Counted from the stretch's first letter, positions 9,455 to 21,209 are shown. The stretch is 64,000 nt of DNA from Neurospora intermedia (GCA_037102815.1 BTPP01000009.1:1116001-1180000), one strand, 5' to 3'. Made by a program: numbers and translations. The notes: a model not told the origin generated them from the letters alone.

Positions 9455-10331
9455 CTAATCACGAGCGACGATCATGTCGAAGACCTCTGTAAGATAACTT
9501 GTTAGAGGTATTTCGAAGGTACACTCTAGAAAAATAGTACGAGATACGTACCTAGGTCGTTCAACATGCCACAATGGATGTAGATGATAGCGCGAAGAAA
9601 CTTGCTCTGCACCTGCAGGCGCTCATAGGCCATTCCGCGCGGGATGTTCTGCCTATATGCTGGATTTCCAATGATAACGGCATCCAATTGCTCCAGAATC
9701 CGTTCCGCAGCGCTTCTAACCACCCGTGGGGAGGTGCCCGTTCTATACGCGTGCTTGAACCACTTGATCGCTTCGGCGAGGATTTCGGGTGCGAGGGGTG
9801 GGATCCCCCCATTGGCATCAGTCATGTCGGAGACTATGACGTTTGTCAGGGAGAGGTAGGGAAGAAGAAGACCGGCGCAAGGAAGGCAAGGACATACTAA
9901 TGGTGTCTACCGGGAGAATCTGCAAAGCAGTGAGCACGGGAGGAGGCGGAAGATGGAGGATGATCTCTGCAGTCAGTTAGTACAGGTAAGTGTTGGATTA
10001 TACCGGCGCAAAACACGCTCATCCAGAAGGCGTCACCGAAGATGCCCCGGGTATACTATGGAGCATATGGAGGACACTCACTCTTGACTGTGGTGGGCTT
10101 TTCCTGGGCGCTTTGAAGAGTCGTCGTTGAGGCAGCTTCGTCGGCTGGCTTGGGGCTGGCAGTAGAAATGGGCTCTGGGAGTAGTGATTCCGACTCGTCG
10201 TCAACATCAGGGGCTGTCGCAAGCTTCGGTTGTTTTCCCTCGTCGTCGACGACGACAGGCTCAGCGGAGCGCCTTAGATTTTGCAGCTTCTGCGCTGTGG
10301 TACCCCGAGTGATGTATTCGGTGCGCGCCAT
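9455..10331 (-). CDS. Subfamily-2 array gene, complete (copy F)
   Basis: On the minus strand, exons 10331-10082, 9966-9898, 9833-9552 and 9486-9455 encode about 210 residues, with all introns in phase 1. Exon 1 is polar and low-complexity (MARTEYITRG start, LLPEP in the middle). Exon 2 is 69 nt and ends LQILPVDTI. The core exon reads PPLAPEILAEAIKWF, then VVRSAAERILEQLD and YERLQVQSKFLRAII, and looks all-helical. The tail is EVFDMIVARD. It is divergent from copy G, with 549 bp between the two start codons. Shared exon phases, exon-2 length and core pattern tie it to copies G, H, J, K, L and M. No known domain is recognised. Confidence 0.72.
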
Positions 10332-10880
10332 TGTCGGATACGTATTGAGTGTTGCGGATGTTGTGCGTGGCTGTTTCTGGGTTGGGCGCTGGATGGAGAA
10401 TCGAGGTATCGCAAAGGCGGTTGTGGGTGAGGGTACAGGCTCACTGGAAATATTGCGACCGCGAGCGACGGGACAAACGCGCGAACCTGGAAAAGAGGGG
10501 TGAAGAGTGGATAGGAAGGTCCTACATGGCGTGTTCGGTGAATTGCCCAAGAGTGAGCGAAGATGGAAGGAACTACCCACGATCAAGGTCCTCGTTGCGG
10601 TGAACACCTTGCCAGTTTGCCGACCGTAATTTATGAACAACCTTCTTATCAGAACTTCAGACCTTCAGTCCTGGGATCTCAGGGTCGCTACCAGAGTCGC
10701 ACGTCACTTGTCGACAATATATAATACCATCCACTCACCACAATCCTCCTCCACCTTTTCACACCTCAACATCATCGACCAAAAATCGCCTACCTGCTTA
10801 CCCAACTCTTTACCGCACCTTCGAAGCAAAAAGACCACCTCCTCTACCAACTTCCACACCTAACCACAACAAACGCAACA
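10332..10880. promoter_or_regulatory. Bidirectional promoter between copies F and G
   Basis: The 549-bp gap between two head-to-head starts has no other supported gene. The 10700-10880 part is pyrimidine- and CA-rich, typical of a fungal 5' leader. A weak A/T box (ATATATAATAC) lies near 10717. Confidence 0.4.
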
Positions 10881-11761
10881 ATGGTCCGCGTAAAGTTTTC
10901 GACCAAGACCCCTCCTCACTGGAAGGCTCACTCGCCGGAGGGGAGAAAACGACAACAGACCAAGAAGGGTCGACAATCCAAGGTCGACAACGACGACGAG
11001 AGTTGGCTCCTTCTTCCGGAGCCTGCCTCAGACGCAGTCATGCCAGAGGTCGACGAACCGACAAAAGGTAAGCAAGAATCCATGATACTATTTCCGGTGC
11101 TCATTACTAACCTAGAAATTTTAGTTGACATTCCCACTCCTGATCCTGGCTCACGTTTACACGCGGCCATGGAACTGATTCCCATTGGAGACATCGGTAA
11201 GTCGTCCACGCTGATTTTCATCACTCACGTATGCGCCTTGCTGCGCTTTGGACCTTCGATCACTAACACAGAGGTATCAACAACAGTCGACCAGATGTAT
11301 AATCTCGGCTGTCCTCCAACCAACGAAGAGGTAGTTTCCAACGCGAAACTTTTCATCCAAGCTGCCGCACAACTCAATGCCACAGAGAAGATCAAGGACG
11401 CGGCAGAAGCCATTCTCGTCGACTTGGCATTCACGATCAAAGGTCGCGACACCGGATCCTTCCCTGTTGGCCAGCAGTACGAGTACCTCCAGAGACAGGT
11501 CACCTTCCTCAGTGCCCTCCTTGATCTCATCGGTGGCCCTCAAAAAGCTGGTATGTTCTCCCTCCACGAGGCCACGGTGCCAGGATCTGCCTCAAGAGCG
11601 CCAACATTGTTACAGTTTACTGACACTCTTTTCCGCCTCTAGTTACCTGTAACGCAAAGCCTACGACCACGAAGCCCACCAGAAAGCGTGTGTCCCAGGT
11701 GCAGCACAATGTCCCGAAGACCGACCGCGTCCTCCGTTCAAGAGCCGCGAGGCCGAACTGA
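10881..11761 (+). CDS. Subfamily-2 array gene, complete (copy G)
   Basis: Exons 10881-11067, 11125-11196, 11287-11550 and 11643-11761 encode about 213 residues, with all introns in phase 1. The first exon is basic (MVRVKFSTKT start, then Lys/Arg-rich), then acidic with LLLPEP, a motif shared with copy F. Exon 2 (72 nt) ends MELIPIGDI. The core exon begins VDQMYNLG and contains PPTNEEVVSNAKLFIQ, KIKDAAEAILVDL and YEYLQRQVTFLSALLDLI. The tail is strongly basic (KPTRKRVSQVQ, RSRAARPN), suggesting nucleic-acid contact or nuclear import. There is no signal peptide. The function is unknown. Confidence 0.75.
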
Positions 11762-12578
11762 TTGTTTGCGGTGACAAAGTATCGGGAAAATGGCCCCCGC
11801 TCAAGAGTCAACGGAGCATGTGGGATCAAACACTGTCAAAGTAGCATTTATAGAAGCACCATTGAGGACCAAAGACCAAACATGGCCCCAAGCTACCTAT
11901 TTTGCGCCGAGTACTTCGGAAGGCCGGAGGATCCTTGAGACTATCACATGGGATGAACAACCGATATGTTTCGCGAGACGATTGAATGGTGTTGCGATCG
12001 AGCATAGGATAGTGGATATGAGATGACCACTGTAGGAGGGATTAGAAGCATAGAGGAATGCAATGAAATGTGTAGCAGGAATAATTTCCCAATGACACCT
12101 GTCTAGTCATCTGCAGCTTGTACTAGAATGGAGATTGACGTGCTGATATCCCCAACGATGAACATGCAAGTGACTGGTGTACGGAAATTGACAAGACAGA
12201 TGTGATAACGTTGAGTGTTGGCACAGAGTCTGGAGTGAATCGATGTGAGTACAAGCAGCACGAGACGAAAAGTACGGGTACTAATGTAGAACGATGATTT
12301 GATATCGATGAATCAAATGAACAAAGAATCAGGAAGCAAAGCAAAACATTGTCGTACTTTTTATGAGAGTGTCCCCATAGAGTACAACACTCCTTTCCCA
12401 GATGCAGATCTGCACCCTTCTCCAACACCATTCCTTCCACACCTCCATTGTGACAACTTTCCCGCTCCATCGCCGTCTTCGTCATAACATGGTCCGTCAA
12501 CTCGGTTGTCTCGGTGATTTCTTTGCGAGGACTCGACATGAGGATGAACAATAGGCACAAGGCCTTCCTTCTCGGACA
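11762..12578. other. Intergenic between convergent copies G and H
   Basis: No gene is supported. Short open frames at 12123-12560 on both strands show no family pattern and no splice logic. Confidence 0.4.
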
Positions 12579-13805
12579 TTAAGCGTTGTCCCTATCACGA
12601 GTGAAAAGTGTTAACACGACTCTTCGAACTACCTATCCGAGAGGATAGATATCTACTGAACAGCTCACGAACGGGGACTTACTTGGCAAGCTCATCAAGA
12701 AAGACTTGTTGGAGTCTGAATTTCAAGACCTCTGTCCTCAGGTCTTGTTGAGCGGAGGACTCGTTGATCCTGTGTAAGACCTCAAAATCCAGCGTCCTCG
12801 CCGCCTTCCTCACTGCTTGTACGGTCTCGTTCTCCCGGGCCCTAGCCAGGAAGACGCGCGCCTCAGCCGCTACCATTTCCGGAGTGGGCGCTCGCAGCTC
12901 GGGCAGATTCTCGGCGAATAAACGGTTGACTGGTGTGAAAGATAGAGGTGTTAGTGGGAGTCCCATCGAGGATTGGGAGTAACAAGTTGGGCAGTTTGGA
13001 CATCTGAAGGAATGAGCAACTTACTGATGTCGACGACTGGGACCAACTGAAGTGCGGCCTTGGTACGCGCGTCAGTAGTCGGCTGTACGACTGGTTGGTG
13101 TCCTTGCGCGGCACGTGGCATCGTGGCCTGCTGATGGACGGTTCCAACATTTCTAGGCAGAGGGCGATCCATAACTGAATGCTCCTCGACGTTAATGGCA
13201 TAGGCTGAAACAGCAGCCGGAGCGGTGACCGGTCTAAATGCGGGAGGGGCGGCGTTTGTAGAGGTGGATGTCGTGGTGGCTTGAACACTGGAGACTGCTT
13301 CATTGGCAGGTAGCTCTGGAACATTGTTGTCGTTTCCAAACTCGAACAGTGCCGGGTCCACCAGGTCCATATATCCATGTTCCTCGTGTTCAACGGCAGT
13401 AGCGATCACGGTAGGCGAGGCCAAGGCTGCAACACCAGCCATAGCACTAGCAGGAGCAGACACTGGAGCCATGACTGTGGGTGTGTCCGTGGTTGTGGTC
13501 GTCGCGGTGATGGTGTTGGAGATGGTAGAGTTGGAGGCAGCTCTGGTGGCAGCCCTAGTGACCCTTCTGGTGAAGGGCGTGATGCTCGTTGCAGGTCTGG
13601 AGGGCGCGTTGGGGCAAGCAGCGGTGGTAGCGCCGGTCGGGACTTCAGGAATCTCGCCCGCCTCTCTGCGACGCTCTAACTCCTTCTGACGCTCTAGCTC
13701 CTGAAGCCTACGACGCTCTTCGCGGCGCTGACGACGGTGGAGTAGCTGGCTCCAATCGGTAACCTCTTCACCTTTTCGTTCCTTGACGTACTTTACACGA
13801 GCCAT
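12579..13805 (-). CDS. Subfamily-2 array gene with a long N-terminal extension (copy H)
   Basis: On the minus strand, exons 13805-13025, 12929-12683 and 12591-12579 encode about 346 residues. The start MARVKYVKERKG matches copies F and G. Residues 20-50 are a highly charged helix (RRQRREERRRLQELERQK), probably coiled coil. Residues 55-240 are Thr/Ala/Pro-rich and low-complexity. The equivalent of exon 2 is fused to exon 1 and ends LQLVPVVDI at a phase-1 junction. The core (INRLFAENLPEL, PTPEMVAAEARVFLARA, AVRKAARTLDFEVL, FRLQQVFLDELA) follows the family pattern. The last intron is phase 2, unlike its relatives, and leaves only KDNA before the stop; that exon is the least certain part. Confidence 0.65.
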
Positions 13806-13963
13806 CTTGAATTGTTACTCGCGAAAAGGTGCTGTTTGTTGGCGATTGCGAGGTGGGAAACGAAGAAGGTTCGATGATCTTGCTTTTGGCTTTTGGCGAA
13901 TTTCTGAAGAGAGGTAGAAATTTTTGGTGGTACGATTCGGGGAGGAATGGAATGTAGAAGGCG

Positions 13964-14284
13964 ATGAGACGGGACGAACCTGTTTGCCTAGATCCCCAAG
14001 TGAATGTCTATTTGCACGACCACCTCCGGGCCGGCAACACTTCTGGACACTGTCAGCTGAGAGGACCTTCTGGCGTCCGACGTAGCTCCTGTAATCGAAA
14101 CCCCATTTGGCACCTACCGTACAATCAGGCCCCTTTGGAAGAGATGACTGATGTCAGGAGTGAGGATGACCACTATCCGAATCAGATTATAGTGTCACCT
14201 TATGAACTGACAACACATTTGGACCACGCGGTGGCTCAACTGTTGAGGGTAACCAAGGAAGTCATTGTATGTCTCGGAGACTGA
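13964..14284 (+). CDS. Uncertain open frame, no recognised product
   Basis: This is a 106-codon open frame in a gap between array genes. Its second half (YPNQIIVSPYELTTHLDHAV) is more protein-like than its first. It shows no family core, no splice logic and no known domain. It could be a relic or chance. Confidence 0.2.
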   Translation: MRRDEPVCLDPQVNVYLHDHLRAGNTSGHCQLRGPSGVRRSSCNRNPIWHLPYNQAPLEEMTDVRSEDDHYPNQIIVSPYELTTHLDHAVAQLLRVTKEVIVCLGD

Positions 14285-14425
14285 TACTGTTTGTTTTGTA
14301 CTTCCTCTGGTTTGAGGCTTTGTTTCCTCACGTTGGGTGTTTTGTCAAGTATGAATAGCAATATGAACGGCAAAGGTTTGTAGAAAGATGGCAAAGGAAA
14401 TCCACAGACGTTTCCTGCTATTTCA

Positions 14426-14692
14426 ATGACAGAGACATCACCACCAGACGCAAATGCAGATGGTAACAGCTCAACTGGACAAAGATATAGTCCTATTAAT
14501 AATGGTATGGAAATTCAGTACCTCTTGGTTTTAATCCACATGATGAGAGCTAAGATGGAGTATATAGTTGATTGGCAAAGTTTGCATGATAGCTGTCAAC
14601 TTGCTGCATTGGTGGAGGCTTCAGAACACAGAGCTGTCGCTTCTTACATCTTGATACCCCCGAGACTTCACGGGCTGAATAGCAGATTATAA
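14426..14692 (+). CDS. Uncertain open frame, no recognised product
   Basis: This 88-codon frame is more AT-rich than its neighbours. It begins MTETSPPDANADG and contains the hydrophobic stretch IQYLLVLIHMMRAK. It may be a decayed array copy, because it sits between copies H and J, but no conserved motif is present. Confidence 0.18.
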   Translation: MTETSPPDANADGNSSTGQRYSPINNGMEIQYLLVLIHMMRAKMEYIVDWQSLHDSCQLAALVEASEHRAVASYILIPPRLHGLNSRL

Positions 14693-15250
14693 TCTTCACA
14701 GACAGTCAAGACACGCGGTGCATGTCAAGAATCGTGGTACGAGAGAGGTCTTTTGATTCATATACACTTGTAGATGCTGTGAGACGTCCTCTACACTATA
14801 CATGGAACACATATCCTGGAAGTTTTATACCCCAGCCTGGCAAAGAAGTCAACCGGTCACCCGTGCAAACATCATGACGTGAGTAGTCAACACTGCTTTC
14901 AACTGACTCCTAGAGCCACTAGTGGTAGTGAGTAACCGTTCCATCTGACTTCACGCTATACAGTATCCCATACATTATCATTCTCATCAACTCAAATATC
15001 TCACTGCCTTCTCGTCTGAAGACTTCTTCATTCCATGTCGGACATGACACCGGCTCTTCGGCAACACAGTTCGTCCCCTAACTTGGTCATACAGGAGTCT
15101 TATGCGCAAGGATATGTAGCTTCCGCACGATGGCTTCATCAAAGTCCAGGAAAGGAAGGACAATGGTCATTTCGTTCGCGTTGCGATACCGACTTCGGTA
15201 GGCGAATGCAGAGCTCGAGTCATTGTGCGGGAGAAGTTATCGCATGAGGG
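14693..15250. other. Intergenic upstream of the 3' end of copy J
   Basis: Nothing supported is seen here. Confidence 0.4.
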
Positions 15251-16085
15251 TTACAGTCCCTTGGGCATCCAAAGATCAGCTTTGTCAGTTTCAACGAATG
15301 CTTTGGCCAACTCTAAGTACAAGCCGTGTTAGCAATGCTCCTTTGTACCGAGTCCTCTTAAGGTTATGGGGAGGAGAAAAAATACCAGCACGGATAGCCC
15401 TCATGGCCTTGACGAATTGTGTCTTGGCTTTTAGCGTTTCGTAGGCCTTGTGCCTCGCTGTCGTCCGCTCCAGGATTGGTTCAAAATGGCGGATGAGTAC
15501 GTTTGCCGCAAACCGGACCAGGGAAGCAGGGTATGTACTGCACACGTCCACGAAGTAGTACGTGGCTGCAGTCGCGATGTCTTCCTCGTTCGGGACCTTT
15601 CCGAGGTTTTTGGCAATCAGGTTATCCACTGTTGGCACGAACATGTCAGCAAAAGCTGGCAATATCGAGAGACTCCTTGGGAACAAAGGAGCGTACAAAA
15701 ATCTTCTATTGGGATGAACTGCATTGCATCCCGTACGTGTGAAGGAGGCAAGCGGATGATTACCCCTATGGTAGGCTTGGTGTCAGTAGGGGATCCCAAC
15801 AAGTTCTATGGGCGCACGTCGCAAATTGGGGCGGCTTATACTGTTCTGCTTTTTGGTGTGTGTTCTCCTGGAGAGCGCGGTCTTCGTAATGGAGTCGGAG
15901 GTGGTTGGCCGTGAGGATGACTCAGAGGTGGTGTCGCTCTGGTGTCGCTTCTGCCGCTTGCTGGCGTCTCTTTGAGGCTGTATGAGCCTCACGCTAGGTC
16001 GAGCGAAACGTGCAGAAACACGAAGGAGGGTGCGGTGTTGCACGCTGAACGTTTCAGTCTTCGTCGGGGAGTGTGAGATTGCCAT
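15251..16085 (-). CDS. Subfamily-2 array gene, complete (copy J)
   Basis: On the minus strand, exons 16085-15842, 15765-15697, 15628-15386 and 15312-15251 encode about 205 residues, with all introns in phase 1. Exon 1 is basic and Ser/Thr-rich (MAISHSPTKTE start). Exon 2 is 69 nt, identical in length to those of F, K and M, and reads IIRLPPSHVRDAMQFIPIEDF. The core exon begins LDNLIAKNLGKVP and contains EEDIATAATYYFVDV, LVRFAANVLIRHF and YETLKAKTQFVKAM. The tail is ELAKAFVETDKADLWMPKGL. Introns 1 and 2 carry CTGAC branch sites just before their acceptors. It is divergent from copy K. The function is unknown. Confidence 0.72.
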
Positions 16086-17021
16086 TGTGGACAATCGGTA
16101 CGGTTATGGCTCGTCGTTTTTGGTTGCTGAGATCGGCGTTTGTTGGTGAGAGACCAGGCGCTTCTGAATCGGTGCGGAATATGGAAGACGGTCTTGACGA
16201 GGTGAAGAGCAATGGACGAGCGAGGGGTAGCAAGGTACGAGTTCGCAGGCCTTAGGAGGGGTTCACCTCGGTGAAATGGAAAGTAGGATAGGAAAGAACG
16301 ATTGGATCCAGTCTGGCAACCCCGGAACCTTCCTTCAACTAGACTTCACTTGCGTCCCCGCTGCCCGTACAGTGAATTCCTTCTATATACGCCCTGAAAG
16401 CATAACGCGTCAATGATACGCTTAAAATTTCAGCTTCATTTGAAGAAGGGAAAATGCGGGGATGATCGACAGTGGAAAATCACTGAAGAGGGTTCATGAA
16501 CATCACCCCGAAGACACCTCCACCACTCAAGCTCATCTTTAAACTAGGCACTTGCCAGGTATTATAATGAAGGATATATACGACTGGAGTTGAAATCAAC
16601 TGAACAAAATGTCAGTAGGCGGCTGCCACGGAAATCCAAAGGTTCTGCTTTGGACCGTCGGAGGTCTTTCCATCCGAGCGTCTGACAGGAAAGCAGAGAA
16701 TTCAATATATCATTCCCTTCTTATTTTGTTCGTCGCGTTGAGACAGGTTCGCCTCTGGTCCAGCAGCTTGCCCGCAACGTATGCAACGAACCTGGAAGGT
16801 TTGAGCACCTGGAGTTGGAGGTGAAGGCACCTCTTCACTTCAAGGTCCTACCCCATGGACACCTCCCATTTGTGGTATTTATAGCCACCCCTCAACTTTT
16901 TCTCCGTCTCTTGCAAAACAATTCTGCGAATGATTGTCACCATCCCACATACCGCATGCTACCAAGCTTTGCATCAAAAACTGTCCAAACAAAGCCCTTC
17001 TCAGACCAGTACATCGCAATC
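16086..17021. promoter_or_regulatory. Divergent intergenic region between copies J and K
   Basis: The 936-bp spacer between head-to-head starts holds presumed promoters for both genes. The stretch 16860-17020 is a CT-rich fungal leader with GTATTTATAG near 16876 as a possible TATA-like element. No other gene is supported. Confidence 0.35.
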
Positions 17022-17872
17022 ATGGACAATACAAATGACAAGCAACCCGATTCTCCCAACAACATCCCTCTGCTCGCAGTTGTCACCGGAGGCGAGGTCA
17101 TCCCTCAGCCCGATGTACCACAGGAGCGCCGGATGACGCGCGGTATGAAGGCCGCTGGCAGGACGATCCCTCCCGTCGCCGCTCCAGTGAACCGGAAAGC
17201 CAGAGCCCCGAAACCCATAATGATGAAGAAGGAAAAGCCCAATGTCCTTGACGAAACATCGTCCCAGGGTACGGCTAGTTTGAAGAAGACCAAGGGTGAG
17301 TGATCCAATACCTGAGTTTGTATTGCTCCGTGCAATTTTCCTGTGACTTCAGAGACTAACACGCATCATCCTCTGTAGCACCTCCGCTTGACCCCACCGA
17401 TCCGTGGGCATGCGGCCCAGATGGCGTTCCAGTCATTGACAGAATCGGTATGTGTGCTTCCCTCAACCTCCTTCGTGTGATTTGGTCCAAGCCGCTGACA
17501 CTTATGAACAGTCTGGCATCTCACCAGAGCCTACGCCAGGACCCCCACAGAAGATGAACTATGGGAGGCGGCCCACAAGTACAAGTGGCGCGCCATTAGA
17601 CAACATAGCCTTCGGGATCTGAAGACGATAACCCTTACCGAGAAGCACCAGGCTCGCAAGAAGCTGGCAGAGAATCCCGAAGACAAGCTTCAGCAGATCA
17701 AACTTGATCTGCTCAAAGCTATCGCTGCCCACATTACGAGTAGGTGCCATCCATCAGTAAAAGCTGCCAGAGAATTGAGGAATATGTGAGCTAACAGAAT
17801 GCCTTAGGCGAGTACTCTGACGCCATGTACGCGAAATGGAGAGAGGGCCGCGAGAAGGTTAGAATGAACTAG
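17022..17872 (+). CDS. Subfamily-2 array gene, complete (copy K)
   Basis: Exons 17022-17295, 17379-17447, 17512-17739 and 17808-17872 encode about 211 residues, with all introns in phase 1. Exon 1 is polar, ending with a Lys/Arg-rich stretch (RKARAPKPIMMKKEKP) that may be a nuclear localisation signal. Exon 2 (69 nt) has PPLDPTDPW and ends VPVIDRI. The core begins VWHLTRAYARTPTEDELW and continues AAHKYKWRAIRQHSL, then LQQIKLDLLKAIAAHI; it is helical and charged. The tail is SEYSDAMYAKWREGREKVRM. No known domain is found. Its membership rests on shared exon lengths, phases and the exon-2 motif more than on residue identity. Confidence 0.7.
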
Positions 17873-19064
17873 GAGAAGGTAGAAGGGTAGACAGAGCTTA
17901 AGTATCTAGCCCCTAATGTAACTGTCATCACCTACGATGCCGTGATACCACTTCGTAAATATCCTACTGTCTCCTTTAGGAGCTGTTAAGACAGGGAGTG
18001 GTGCTTGGTGAAGTTGCAGTGGATAAGCACGCTTAACAGAAACATTCGGGGACACGGGCGTAAGTTCATTTGTTTTCCCGTTGTATGTGAAATGCAGCAT
18101 GATCGTCGGTAAAATGGGAGTGCGAGATAAAAGCATAAACATAGGGAAAAGCCGGAGAGGCGAAACCCATTGTTTCATAAAAAAAAATCCCGCGACAGAA
18201 TCACCAATATGAGGGAGAATTAGTGGACCGAGGGGCGTTGAGGGAATCAAGACGGCGCCGGTTGAGCTGAGAGCGGTGTGGATGGCCAATAGCTTTGTAT
18301 ATGCAGGTTAGGTGACTGCAGTGGGGATTCTTTTTGCGAAAGGAACCAAGACCAATCTCCGCCGCACTCGGCGCTAGGTCCCTGGGGACAGTTAATATTA
18401 CTTGCAAAAGGACAAAGTCAAGAACAAAATAAATGAGTTGACCAAAACGCCCATGGAGAAAGAAACCAGGAATATGAAGAACAGAAACAGAACCGTACGC
18501 GAATGTATAACAAAATAAATTCTCAGACTGGTTTCCTCTGCGCTGTTGGCGGTTCATGTTTCCAGAGTGCTTCCACTTTGTCACAAGTGGAAGCCCATGG
18601 AGAAAAGGCCCCACTTGCAGGCCCCACATCTGTCCGCCAACAGTTCGGATGAAGTCAGGAGGAACGCCAAGACGGCCCCTCTCGGAAGGTCCGCAGTCTC
18701 CACACGACCGGCGTGGTGGGGAAAGTGCGGCCGGAGCTCAGGCGAATCGGGCACCATAAAAGCTCACGGCAGATGAGCCACGATTCTGGTCGAATGGCTT
18801 AAACATGTTGGATCGATTTGGTGTCTCGGGCTTACTTTGGTGTTTGATGAGGCAAATGAGGGAGGGGTTGGCAATGATACCCATCTTAACAAGAAAGTTT
18901 GGAACAAGGTTTCTGTAGCGTGTTGGCCGACTGAGGGGTGCTTGAAAGCGAAACAGAAGAATTTGACGAGATTGGGAAGAGTTTGAAATGATTCCCTGCA
19001 CTTTCCTACTATGGCTGCGTGAGTGCTTCCTGCCGGGACACAAACTGAGTTCGACCAACTGCTA
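17873..19064. other. Intergenic left of the hAT element
   Basis: No gene is supported. One clear inverted repeat lies at 18569-18594: GCTTCCACTT, a six-base loop, then AAGTGGAAGC. This could form a 10-bp hairpin. Confidence 0.4.
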
Positions 19065-19072
19065 CTTGCATA
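19065..19072. repeat. Left 8-bp target-site duplication of the hAT element
   Basis: CTTGCATA here is repeated exactly at 38093-38100, immediately outside both inverted-repeat ends. Eight base pairs is the duplication length of hAT transposition. Confidence 0.85.
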
Positions 19073-19079
19073 CAGAGTT

Positions 19080-19515
19080 GGGATTAGTACTACTCTAGTC
19101 TAGTATTTGACCAGTACTAGTACTAGAGGTCTAGTACTAGTACTAGACCCAGTACTAATACTAATTAGTACTCTAGTATTTAGTACTACTAAAGTATTTT
19201 TAGTATTTTCAAAAAATAGTTTTAGTATAGAAAATATACTAGAAAACGAGCTCTTTTCAGTACTAGTAACGGTTTTCCAAGAAAGTAAAAAACCAAAAAG
19301 TTATTAAGAAAAATAAAATACTAATTAGTACTAATTAGTACTACTCTAGTACTACTAGTAATACTAGAGTAGTACTAATTAGTACTAGAAATACTAATTT
19401 AATACTAAAAATACTAGAATTAGTACTAGAAATACTAGACTAGTATTAGAAATACTAGTCTAGTACTGAAAATACTAGTCTAGTACTGAAAATACTAGTC
19501 TAGTATTTCTAATAC
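19080..19515. repeat. Left subterminal TAGTACTAG-rich repeats
   Basis: Short units around CTAGTACTAG, AATACTAG and TAATTAGTACT recur dozens of times in direct and inverted order. The same vocabulary recurs at the right end (37500-38085). Clustered subterminal motifs are typical hAT transposase-binding regions. Confidence 0.7.
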
Positions 19516-19856
19516 TTAATTAGATTTTTACTATTATATATAGTAAGTTTAGATTTATAATACCTTATTATATCTATATAAATATTATTAATATTAATAA
19601 TAGTAAATGTTATATATAATAATATAATACATCTTTATAATTATATTTATATTAATATAATACTCAATTTCAATACCTTCTATTATTATAAAAATGAAAA
19701 TAATTATACGTATATATATATTTATATATATAAAGATCTTCAATCTACTATACTATATAATAATATAAGAAAATAAAAAGCAAATAAATAAGAAAATCCT
19801 AATACCTATATAATAATAATAATAAGAATTCTTATTATTATTTATTAATATAAGCT

Positions 19857-20026
19857 TTATATTCCTTCAAAGCAAGCCTTATAAGCCTTACCCTCCTTCT
19901 TCAAATCCTGCTGCTGGCGCCAGTGGTATTGCAAAGCATGCTTGTTAAGAAATCGCTTCTTGTAACGGGAATTATTATAAACCCAGAAAATCTTATCATC
20001 CTATAATAATAATAATAAATAATTAG

Positions 20027-20062
<36 letters not shown>

Positions 20063-21048
20063 ATATATATATATATATATATATATTTAATTATATTTAA
20101 AATTATTAATTACTTACAATGAACTTTCTGTTTCTCCAAGCTCGAACCCGCTTCGTATAAGTCCTTGGACTTTCTAATAATATAATTAGTAAATAAATAA
20201 AAAATAAAAAAATAAATATATAAATATATATTTTACTTACTTTTAAAAGCATTTCTATCCCGGGCTTCCATATTCGATTCTAGATCCTCCCCGAGTTCTA
20301 TAATCCTTTTATAGTCCTCGACCTTCTTTCGTAGCCGTTGATTTTCTTCTTTCAAATTCTTATAAATATCTTCCTTTTGTTGATCTTCTTTTATTTTTCT
20401 TTCAATCTCTTCCTGGCTCTTAAGGCTATTATTCCAAGCCGTAATCGAATTCGTAAATCGGATTTTGAGGGCTTGAATTTCCTTATATATATTAGAAAGA
20501 ATCGGGCTTGGGTCTTCGGTTTGTAATTCTTCGATTTCTTGGTGTTCGTCAGAATTAATATCGCCTTCCAGTTCCCAGAATTCTTCAGAATCGTCTTCAA
20601 GATTGGTAGAAGGATGGATTTTCGGAATGAGTGTAAGAGGGTGGAAGTTATTCTATAAATAAATTAATAAATATTTAATAAATAATAAAATAAATAATTA
20701 TTATTTTATTATATATATATATATATATATATAAATACGTACCGTGGAATACGAATAGCAGAAGTGCGGAGCATCTGTAAAATGGCCAAAATATTCATCG
20801 TTACGAAGGTTGTACTATAGATATTATTAATATTTTAATAAAATAAAATTATATAAAGATATAAAACTTACTTCCCAAATTATATCTCTTTCTAAAGCCT
20901 AGGCTTCGTTGAAGATTTCTATAATCTTCTGTTGGTTAGGTTTTTCTTCGAAGGTTATAATAGAATTCTTTAGTTGTTCGAAGCGGGATTGAATAGAAGT
21001 ATAACCGTAGTGGTTAACGGAGGGGAAGGCGGAAGTAGTAGTAGCCAT
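19857..21048 (-). CDS. hAT accessory gene 1: coiled-coil protein
   Basis: On the minus strand, exons 21048-20872, 20814-20743, 20652-20241, 20173-20118 and 20000-19857 join with matching phases into about 286 codons. The N-terminus is MATTTSAFPSVNHYGYTS. The middle (about residues 140-210) is a long charged heptad-like helix (QEEIERKIKEDQQKEDIYKN and following). The C-terminus is basic and aromatic (RKFIDDKIFWVYNNSRYKKR), suggestive of DNA contact. One TAG interrupts exon 1, at a codon where CAG is expected, as a RIP-type C-to-T change would produce. It is inside the hAT inverted repeats and opposite in strand to the transposase. No known family is recognised; it could be a transposition partner or cargo. 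Confidence 0.6.
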
Positions 21049-21209
21049 TTTATAAAATTTATTAAAAAGATTTAATAAATTTTAATATAGTAGTTATTAT
21101 ATTGTTATAGTAGTTGTTAGACGAGTGAAGTATTCGAATTCGTTGTAGAGTAAAAGGTAAGAAGGATTGAAAATGAAGGGGGGAAGGGAGATATATATAG
21201 AAATTTCTT

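Noticed and set aside
10381-10640. Extension of copy F upstream of its ATG at 10331
   Set aside because: The frame continues open upstream, but MARTEY matches the conserved starts MVRVKF and MARVKY of copies G and H.
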